Shown piece after piece: positions 1 through 5,023 of a stretch of DNA of 7,245 nucleotides. The notes beneath the pieces are model-generated. The model did not search any database. It saw only the letters and a program-made list of their open reading frames with translations, and was not told where the DNA came from. The stretch is from Lachnospiraceae bacterium. Its GTDB lineage: Bacteria; Bacillota; Clostridia; Lachnospirales; Lachnospiraceae. The number at the start of each line of letters is the position of its first letter. Within the stretch, counting starts at the first letter, position 1. The stretch covers positions 1 to 7,245 of the forward strand of contig DNJW01000184.1 of the NCBI GenBank assembly GCA_003488965.1, given 5' to 3'. The position numbers and the translations under genes were made by a program.

Positions 1-666
1 TTCGGCGGCGTTTAACCACTCGTCAATGGTGGCGCACAGCCCCCGCTTTAAGAGTACCGGAAGACCGGACTGTCCGGCTTCCTTTAAAAGAATAAAGTTC
101 TGCATGTTGCGCGCGCCGATCTGAATCATGTCCACATATTTTACGGCTGCTTCAATGGCGTCCAGGCTGACCACTTCGCAGATGGTGGAAAGCCCTGTTT
201 CCGCCTTCGCCTCCTGCATATACCGAAGCCCTTCCTCTGCAAGTCCCTGGAAGGAGTAGGGGGAGGTACGGGGCTTGTATGCGCCTCCTCTTAAAATGGT
301 TGCGCCGGCATCCTTGACGGCATGGGCAATGGAAAGAAGCTGCTCCTTGGTTTCCACGGCACAGGGACCAGCCATGATCGTCAGATTGCCGGGACCGATG
401 GAGGTATTTCCCACCTGAACGGTGGTAGGCTGGGAGTGAAATTTCCGGTTGGCAAGCTTATAGCTTTCTGTGATGGGAACGATCCGCTCCACATCCTTGA
501 AGATGCTTAAGGTTTCAGTGGAGAGTTTGGATTTGTCCCCCACAAGACCGATGATAGTAACCTCCTCGCCCTTTGAAAGATGAACCTGCAGCCCGTTTTC
601 CTCTATGTATTGGGTAACGGCACGGATGCTCTGTTCCGCTGCCTGTGGCTTCATAACGATAATCAT
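1..666 (-). CDS. aroF: 3-deoxy-7-phosphoheptulonate (DAHP) synthase, N-terminal 222 codons (partial)
   Basis: Cytoplasmic enzyme that condenses phosphoenolpyruvate with erythrose 4-phosphate, the first step of the shikimate pathway to Phe, Tyr, Trp and chorismate. Residues 1 to about 70 (starting MIIVMKP) form the small ferredoxin-like regulatory domain found in the Thermotoga/Bacillus class; in the Thermotoga enzyme this domain mediates feedback inhibition by aromatic amino acids. The TIM-barrel follows: GPCAVE (100-105, with Cys102 the expected metal ligand), RGGAYKPRTSPY (126-137, substrate phosphate binding), QIGARNMQNF (182-191) and KRG (207-209). The family is about 338 residues long, so roughly 115 are missing past the left edge, including the other metal ligands. 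The ATG at 664-666 is chosen because AAAGGAG lies 8 nt upstream (675-681) and the N-terminus matches the family. It is transcribed divergently from the EF-G paralog. Family assignment is very secure; sensitivity to a particular amino acid cannot be read from this part. Confidence 0.96.
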   Translation of the reverse strand, partial: MIIVMKPQAAEQSIRAVTQYIEENGLQVHLSKGEEVTIIGLVGDKSKLSTETLSIFKDVERIVPITESYKLANRKFHSQPTTVQVGNTSIGPGNLTIMAGPCAVETKEQLLSIAHAVKDAGATILRGGAYKPRTSPYSFQGLAEEGLRYMQEAKAETGLSTICEVVSLDAIEAAVKYVDMIQIGARNMQNFILLKEAGQSGLPVLLKRGLCATIDEWLNAAE

Positions 667-686
667 TTGATAAACTCCTTTCGCGG

Positions 687-708
687 CAGCGCTTTACAAA
701 GCGCGCTG
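687..708 (-). other. Leader hairpin just upstream of the aroF ribosome binding site
   Basis: GCGCTT (689-694) pairs with AAGCGC (699-704) around a 4-nt loop. The flanking CAGCGC (687-692) and GCGCTG (703-708) offer an overlapping alternative pairing. The element lies inside the predicted leader and ends 5 nt before the AAAGGAG ribosome binding site (675-681). It has no U-run, so it is not a terminator. It might modulate translation or mRNA stability, but no regulatory family is recognised. Confidence 0.4.
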
Positions 709-722
709 TCCTTCGTTTTCAC

Positions 723-751
723 AATATACCACTTCAACGCGTGAAAGTCAA
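723..751 (-). promoter_or_regulatory. Sigma-A-type promoter of the DAHP synthase gene
   Basis: Read on the minus strand: -35 TTGACT (746-751), a 17-bp spacer, then -10 TATATT (723-728) preceded by TGG, which makes an extended -10. The match is close to consensus. Transcription should begin near 716, giving a leader of about 50 nt before the start codon. A direct transcript map is not available, so this is a sequence-based call. Confidence 0.8.
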
Positions 752-835
752 CAAAGAATCGGCCCGTTTTAACGGAAAAAGCGCATGAAAAAAAGAAAAC
801 CCAAATATAATTGTGTATAAATTGCTTGATTATGC

Positions 836-864
836 TTGTGCAATATGCAAAAATTTAGTAAAAT
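836..864 (+). promoter_or_regulatory. Candidate promoter of the EF-G paralog gene
   Basis: TTGTGC (836-841) and TAAAAT (859-864) are separated by 17 bp. The -10 matches consensus at five of six positions, but the -35 at only three, so moderate strength is expected. A start near 871 would give a leader of about 80 nt. It lies back to back with the aroF promoter at 723-751. Confidence 0.5.
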
Positions 865-872
865 GTACTCAT

Positions 873-905
873 GGGAATTTGGGAGACGGATAGTTCCCGA
901 GGGAA
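873..905 (+). other. Two competing short hairpins in the EF-G paralog leader
   Basis: GGGAA (873-877) can pair with TTCCC (894-898), and the same TTCCC can instead pair with GGGAA (901-905) across only two bases (GA), which is a sterically tight turn. The three segments lie in the predicted 5' leader, 34 nt or more before the ribosome binding site. The stems are only 5 bp and no known riboswitch class is recognised. Confidence 0.25.
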
Positions 906-938
906 ATATTTGTCGTAATGCCCAAAAAAGCGGAAAAT

Positions 939-944
939 GGAGGG
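939..944 (+). promoter_or_regulatory. Ribosome binding site that fixes the EF-G paralog start at 951
   Basis: GGAGGG sits 6 nt before the ATG at 951. An in-frame ATG at 918 would add 11 residues (MPKKAENGGTY), but it has no purine-rich site ahead of it and the extension would run through this site. The protein from 951 (MNIYTTDKIRNVVLLGH) begins as EF-G family proteins do, shortly before the P-loop. Confidence 0.85.
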
Positions 945-950
945 ACTTAT

Positions 951-3038
951 ATGAATATTTACACAACTGACAAGATTAGAAATGTGGTTTTACTGGGGCA
1001 TGGCGGAAGCGGAAAGACCAGCCTGGTAGAAGCTATGGCTTATTTGTCAGGAATTACATCAAGACTGGGGAAGGTGCCAGATGGAAATACTGTCAGCGAC
1101 TTCGGCAAGGAAGAACAGAAGAGAAAAATATCAATCAGTACTTCCGTTGTTCCTGTAGAATGGGAAGGATATAAGATCAATTTATTGGATACGCCTGGCT
1201 TTTTTGATTTTGCCGGTGAGGTAGAGGAAGCAATCAGTGCGGCAGGCGCGGCGATTATCGTTGTAAACGGCAAGTCCGGTATGGAAGTGGGCGCTCAGAA
1301 GGCATGGGAGCTGTGCGAGAAATATAAGCTGCCCCGTATGATCTATGTGAGCAACATGGATGTGGACAACGCTTCCTTCCGGCAGGTAGTAGAGGACATG
1401 ACCCAGGCTTACGGAAAGAAGATGGCGCCTTTTCATCTGCCCATCCGTGAAAATGAGAAGTTTGTGGGCTATGTAAACGTAATCACGGAAACGGGAAACC
1501 GCTGGCAGGGGAAAGAAGTTACGGAATGCGAAGTGCCCGAGTACAATAAGGCAAATCTTCAGCTCTACAGGGATACTCTGATGGAAGCGGTAGCGGAGAC
1601 CAGCGAGGAGATGATGGAACGCTACTTTGGAGGAGAAACCTTCTCCGAGGCGGAGATCAGAGCGGCTTTAAGAACCAATGTATGCGACGGAAGCATTGTA
1701 CCCATGACAATGGGTTCCAATGTGCTCTGCCAGGGAATGTATACCCTGCTGGACGATATTATTAAATATTTCCCCAGCCCTGAAAACAGAGAAGTTGCCG
1801 GCATTAACATGAAAACCAATGAGATCTATCACGCGGATTATGATTTCGCAAAGGCAAAATCGGCGTACATCTGGAAAACCATCGTGGATCCCTTTATTGG
1901 TAAGTATTCCCTGATTAAGGTGAACTCCGGCGTTCTTAAAACAGACGATGTGATCTACAATGTAGATAAGGATATTGAGGAAAAGATCGGTAAGCTGTAT
2001 GTGCTTCAGGGGAATAAGCCCATTGAGGTAAAGGAACTCCACGCGGGAGATATTGGCGCACTTGCCAAGCTCACCGGAGCAAGAACAGGAGACAGCCTGT
2101 CCACCAAGGCAACCACCATTAAGTACGGAAAGTGGGAGATGCCAAAGCCTTATACATATATGAGATACAATCCCAAAAACAAGGGCGATGTGGATAAGAT
2201 TTCCCAGGCATTGCAGAAGATTTCCCATGAAGATCTGACCATGAAGTATGTAAATGATTCCGAGAACAGGCAGATGCTTCTGTATGGAATGGGCGATCTG
2301 CATCTGGAAGTAATCGTCAGCAAGCTTTTAAATGAGTATAAAGTGGGAATCGAATTGACGCAGCCCAAGGTGGCGTTCCGTGAAACCATCAGGAAGAATT
2401 CCGATGTGGAATACAAATATAAAAAGCAGTCCGGCGGACATGGACAGTACGGTCATGTAAAAATGAAATTTGAGCCCTCCGGAAATCTGGAGGAGTCCTA
2501 TGTATTTGAACAGATCGTAGTAGGCGGCGCGGTTCCTAAGAACTACTTCCCGGCAGTGGAAAAGGGAATTCAGGAATCCGTGCTGAAAGGACCTCTTGCC
2601 GCATATCCGGTAGTGGGTGTAAAGGCGATTCTTTACGACGGTTCTTACCATCCTGTGGATTCTTCGGAAATGGCATTTAAGATGGCGACGATTCAGGCAT
2701 TTAAAAAAGGCTTTATGGATGCGGGACCGGTGCTTTTAGAGCCGATTGCCAATATTAAGGTGACAGTACCCGATGCATATACAGGCGATGTAATGGGCGA
2801 TTTAAATAAAAGAAGGGGAAGAGTGCTCGGCATGAATCCGGTAAACGGCAAACAGGTAATTGAGGCGGATATTCCGATGACAGGACTGTTTGGGTATTGT
2901 ACGGATTTACGCTCCATGACAGGCGGACGCGGTACTTATGCGTATGAGTTTGTCAGATATGAGCAGGCGCCAAGCGACGTACAGGAGAAAGAAGTTGCGG
3001 CCAGGGCAGCGAAGGTTGCTGAGGGCAGCGAGGAATAA
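951..3038 (+). CDS. EF-G paralog (EF-G-like translational GTPase with altered G motifs)
   Basis: A 695-residue protein of the EF-G (fusA/fusA2-like) family, expected to act on the ribosome in the cytoplasm. All five domains are present: G domain with G' insert (1 to about 285), domain II (about 300-385), III (about 400-475), IV (about 475-590, with SGGHGQYGH at 494-502 and SYHPVDSSE with His567 at the tip region) and V (about 594-685, starting VLLEPI). The P-loop is GHGGSGKTS (16-24), the EF-G-2 style, not GHIDAGKTT. Other GTPase motifs depart from canonical EF-G: RKISI (58-62) for RGITI, DTPGF (80-84) with Phe84 where the catalytic His is expected, SNMD (134-137) for NKMD, and GSN (255-257) for GSA. 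It is therefore unlikely to be the main elongation factor, which is normally in the str operon beside rpsL, rpsG and tuf. It does not look like Tet(M), whose P-loop is the AGKTT type. It has its own promoter and terminator. Family assignment is certain; whether it hydrolyses GTP or translocates is open. Confidence 0.95.
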   Translation: MNIYTTDKIRNVVLLGHGGSGKTSLVEAMAYLSGITSRLGKVPDGNTVSDFGKEEQKRKISISTSVVPVEWEGYKINLLDTPGFFDFAGEVEEAISAAGAAIIVVNGKSGMEVGAQKAWELCEKYKLPRMIYVSNMDVDNASFRQVVEDMTQAYGKKMAPFHLPIRENEKFVGYVNVITETGNRWQGKEVTECEVPEYNKANLQLYRDTLMEAVAETSEEMMERYFGGETFSEAEIRAALRTNVCDGSIVPMTMGSNVLCQGMYTLLDDIIKYFPSPENREVAGINMKTNEIYHADYDFAKAKSAYIWKTIVDPFIGKYSLIKVNSGVLKTDDVIYNVDKDIEEKIGKLYVLQGNKPIEVKELHAGDIGALAKLTGARTGDSLSTKATTIKYGKWEMPKPYTYMRYNPKNKGDVDKISQALQKISHEDLTMKYVNDSENRQMLLYGMGDLHLEVIVSKLLNEYKVGIELTQPKVAFRETIRKNSDVEYKYKKQSGGHGQYGHVKMKFEPSGNLEESYVFEQIVVGGAVPKNYFPAVEKGIQESVLKGPLAAYPVVGVKAILYDGSYHPVDSSEMAFKMATIQAFKKGFMDAGPVLLEPIANIKVTVPDAYTGDVMGDLNKRRGRVLGMNPVNGKQVIEADIPMTGLFGYCTDLRSMTGGRGTYAYEFVRYEQAPSDVQEKEVAARAAKVAEGSEE

Positions 3039-3052
3039 GAGAGTGGAACAGG

Positions 3053-3083
3053 CGCCGGTATTTTGGATACCGGCGTTTTGCTT
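3053..3083 (+). terminator. Intrinsic terminator after the EF-G paralog
   Basis: A perfect 9-bp stem, CGCCGGTAT (3053-3061) with ATACCGGCG (3067-3075), has a 5-nt loop (TTTGG). It is followed by TTTT (3076-3079) and a further TT at 3082-3083. It starts 15 nt after the stop codon at 3036-3038. It separates the EF-G paralog from the membrane protein gene downstream. Confidence 0.88.
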
Positions 3084-3086
3084 ATG

Positions 3087-3109
3087 TTTTGCCTTACTCC
3101 CGGGCAAAA
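3087..3109. other. Second small hairpin behind the terminator
   Basis: TTTTGCC (3087-3093) pairs with GGCAAAA (3103-3109) around a 9-nt loop. On the plus strand the stem ends in A-rich sequence, so it is not a standard terminator there. On the minus strand the stem is likewise not followed by a clean U-run. It could be a backup 3' end structure or coincidence. Confidence 0.3.
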
Positions 3110-3122
3110 GAAAACAAGTAGC

Positions 3123-3151
3123 TTGTGTTTTGGAGGAGAAAAGGATATAAT
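3123..3151 (+). promoter_or_regulatory. Promoter of the membrane protein gene
   Basis: TTGTGT (3123-3128), a 17-bp spacer and a perfect TATAAT (3146-3151). It lies after the upstream terminator and ahead of the ribosome binding site at 3177. A start near 3158 gives a leader of about 36 nt. The perfect -10 offsets the weak -35 half. Confidence 0.65.
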
Positions 3152-3176
3152 GCTTTACATATATCATCAAATAGAT

Positions 3177-3183
3177 GGAGGAG
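3177..3183 (+). promoter_or_regulatory. Ribosome binding site that fixes the membrane protein start at 3194
   Basis: GGAGGAG lies 10 nt before the ATG at 3194. An in-frame ATG at 3125 would add 23 residues, but they are charged and unlike a membrane protein N-terminus. They would also span the -10 promoter element and this site. Starting at 3194 gives a short MKKTVR head directly before the first membrane helix. Confidence 0.82.
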
Positions 3184-3193
3184 ACGGTTTGTT

Positions 3194-4843
3194 ATGAAAA
3201 AGACGGTTCGGAATCTGATTATTATACTGCTGGCAGCATTGGCGGCTTTTGTTTATTATTATATATCTTTGCCGGCAATCAATATCCATTCTTCGGGATT
3301 CTGGATGTTTATAATCACGATTATCGTTGTGGCTGCGGTAGTTTATGTCATAAGGAAGTCGGGGAAGGAATATTTGGAATCGGAAGCTGCCGGGAAATTC
3401 GGTATTAAATTCAGCCCCTATGGACTGAAAGAGGATAAAGTGCTTAGAGGCCTGGGAATTTTGCTTCTGCTGGTTGTTGGGGTGTATCTGATTGGCAGCA
3501 TTCTTTCATCGCCGATTGTAAATGCCAGGAAGTATCAGGCGCTTCTGACAATCGAGGAGAGGGAGTTTACGGAAGATATCAAGGAAGTGGATTACCGTAC
3601 GATTCCGCTGCTTGACAAAGATTCGGCGGCACTTTTGGGAAACCGGAAAATGGGCAGTATGGTAGACATGGTTTCCCAGTTTGAGGTGGCAGGTGATTAT
3701 TCCCAGATTAACTATAAAGGAGTTCCGGTGCGGGTGACCCCCTTGATGTATGCCAGTACGATTAAATGGCTGACGAATCAGAAAGACGGGATTCCGGCTT
3801 ATATATTAATTGATATGACAACACAGAATACGGAATGCGTGAAGCTGGAGCAGGGCATTAAATATTCCAAGTCGGAATATTTTAACCGGAACCTATATAG
3901 ACATCTGCGTTTTAAATTCCCTACGTATATTTTTGACAGCCAGATTTTCTTTGAGATTGACGAGGAGGGAACTCCTTACTGGGTATGCCCGGTGAAAAAG
4001 TTCAATATCGGGCTGTTTGGCGGGCAGACGGTAGGAAGGGTAGTGCTTTGCAATGCGGTTACGGGGGAATGCGTTGATTATGCGGTGGAGGATGTGCCCC
4101 AGTGGATTGACAAGGTATATTCCGCAGAACTTCTGATGGATTTGTATGACTATTCCGGAATTTATAAAAACGGCTTTTTCAATTCCATTTTAGGACAGAA
4201 GGACTGTCTGCAGTCCACCAATGGATATAATTATATTGCGCTGGAAGACGATGTATGGGTATATACAGGCGTAACCAGCGTAAGCGGCGACCAGTCCAAT
4301 GTGGGATTTGTGCTGATGAACCAGAGGACGATGGAAACGAGATACTATAAAGTAGAAGGGGCGATAGAGGATTCGGCAATGTCTTCGGCGGAAGGACAGG
4401 TGCAGAATCTGGGATATCAGGCAACTTTTCCCCTGCTTTTAAATATTGCCGATGAGCCTACTTATTTTATGGCGTTAAAGGATGCGGCCGGACTGGTCAA
4501 GAAGTATGCGATGGTAAATGTACAGAAGTATCAGTGGGTGGCTATCGGGGATACCGTACAGGAATGCGAAAGAAACTATACGGAGCTGCTGAATACAAAC
4601 GGCATTGTTTCGGAGAATACGGAATTATATAAAGAGGCTTCCGGCAAAATAAAGACCATATCGCCGGTTGTGCTGGAAGGAACAACACATTACTATATCT
4701 GTCTGGAAAACAATGAAGATATCTTTGACCTGGATTTATCGGACAGGAATTTGATTGGCATCGTAAGGTATCAGAGCGGGGATTATGTGAAGATGCAATA
4801 TATAGAAGGGTACGGGCTGCATCAGGTGAAAGGACTGGAATAG
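3194..4843 (+). CDS. Uncharacterised membrane-anchored protein: three N-terminal helices and a large beta-rich C-terminal region
   Basis: A 549-residue protein that I do not assign to a named family. Three hydrophobic segments lie at about 8-26, 36-53 and 87-106. Positive charges (K2, K3, R6, then R54, K55, K58, K68, K72, K79, K82, R85) put the N-terminus and the 54-85 loop inside, so residues from about 107 to the end should be outside. There is no cleavable signal peptide or lipobox. The C-terminal region shows a recurring pattern of an aromatic strand, a loop, and a hydrophobic strand ending near a turn: around TPYWVCPV with RVVLCNAVTGE (260-298), DVWVYTGV with GFVLMNQRTME (353-387), PTYFMAL with YAMVNVQKYQW (422-451), and an earlier copy near 200-221. 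The last 65 residues (about 485-549) look like a small beta barrel. Seven cysteines fall in this region, which is notable if it is exported. No catalytic motif is evident. It is transcribed alone, between a terminator and a structured 3' region. Gene reality is certain; function is unknown. Confidence 0.9.
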   Translation: MKKTVRNLIIILLAALAAFVYYYISLPAINIHSSGFWMFIITIIVVAAVVYVIRKSGKEYLESEAAGKFGIKFSPYGLKEDKVLRGLGILLLLVVGVYLIGSILSSPIVNARKYQALLTIEEREFTEDIKEVDYRTIPLLDKDSAALLGNRKMGSMVDMVSQFEVAGDYSQINYKGVPVRVTPLMYASTIKWLTNQKDGIPAYILIDMTTQNTECVKLEQGIKYSKSEYFNRNLYRHLRFKFPTYIFDSQIFFEIDEEGTPYWVCPVKKFNIGLFGGQTVGRVVLCNAVTGECVDYAVEDVPQWIDKVYSAELLMDLYDYSGIYKNGFFNSILGQKDCLQSTNGYNYIALEDDVWVYTGVTSVSGDQSNVGFVLMNQRTMETRYYKVEGAIEDSAMSSAEGQVQNLGYQATFPLLLNIADEPTYFMALKDAAGLVKKYAMVNVQKYQWVAIGDTVQECERNYTELLNTNGIVSENTELYKEASGKIKTISPVVLEGTTHYYICLENNEDIFDLDLSDRNLIGIVRYQSGDYVKMQYIEGYGLHQVKGLE

Positions 4844-4844
4844 C

Positions 4845-4918
4845 GGCGTCCGGATACTGCTGGCTGCAATTCCGGCACGTAACAGTGCAGCCTTCGGCTT
4901 TGCTGCTGATCCGGTGCC
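4845..4918 (+). other. Strongly self-complementary ~74-nt segment after the membrane protein gene
   Basis: An outer stem pairs GGCG (4845-4848) and CCGGAT (4850-4855) with ATCCGG (4909-4914) and TGCC (4915-4918), about 10 bp including one G-T pair, with a single bulged T at 4849. Inside, GGCTGCA (4862-4868) pairs perfectly with TGCAGCC (4886-4892). Mutually exclusive pairings are GCAGC (4887-4891) with GCTGC (4902-4906) and AGCC (4889-4892) with GGCT (4896-4899). It begins one base after the stop codon and ends before the leuS promoter, so it belongs to the 3' end of the membrane protein transcript. There is no U-run (AGTTATAATC follows), so it is not a classic intrinsic terminator. It could be a 3' stabilising structure, an interspersed palindromic element or a small structured RNA. 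Confidence 0.5.
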
Positions 4919-4938
4919 AGTTATAATCTGCGCAGCTC

Positions 4939-4967
4939 TTGACAGAGCGGGCGAAAGGGAATAGAAT
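4939..4967 (+). promoter_or_regulatory. Near-consensus sigma-A promoter of leuS
   Basis: Perfect -35 TTGACA (4939-4944), 17-bp spacer, -10 TAGAAT (4962-4967, five of six). Transcription should start near 4974, leaving a leader of about 50 nt. The dyad GCTCT (4935-4939) and AGAGC (4944-4948), with a 4-bp gap, overlaps the -35 and could be an operator, although it is short. The leader is too short for a T-box. Confidence 0.85.
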
Positions 4968-5023
4968 TATCTCCAAAAAATAGAAGATTATTATGAAGAT
5001 TTGTATAAAGGAGCGGAAGAAAA

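Noticed and set aside
806..811. Perfect TATAAT on the plus strand as a -10 for the EF-G paralog
   Set aside because: No acceptable -35 about 17 bp upstream; the pair at 836-864 is better placed.
1668..2303. 211-codon open frame on the minus strand
   Set aside because: Fully antisense to the certain EF-G paralog gene; its product shows no recognisable domain.
951..3038. Ribosomal-protection tetracycline resistance gene (Tet(M)-like)
   Set aside because: P-loop GHGGSGKTS and domain IV/V sequences match EF-G-2-like proteins, and no resistance-gene or mobile context is present.
2938..3150. 70-codon open frame across the end of the EF-G paralog
   Set aside because: Out-of-frame shadow that reads through the intrinsic terminator; no ribosome binding site or domain.
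4922..4927. Perfect TATAAT as an alternative leuS -10
   Set aside because: The -35 region (TTTGCT or TTGCTG) is poor, while TTGACA-17-TAGAAT just downstream is far better. It could still be a minor start.
4844..5023. T-box riboswitch for leuS
   Set aside because: No T-box consensus and no terminator/antiterminator pair; the strong promoter at 4939-4967 leaves too short a leader.
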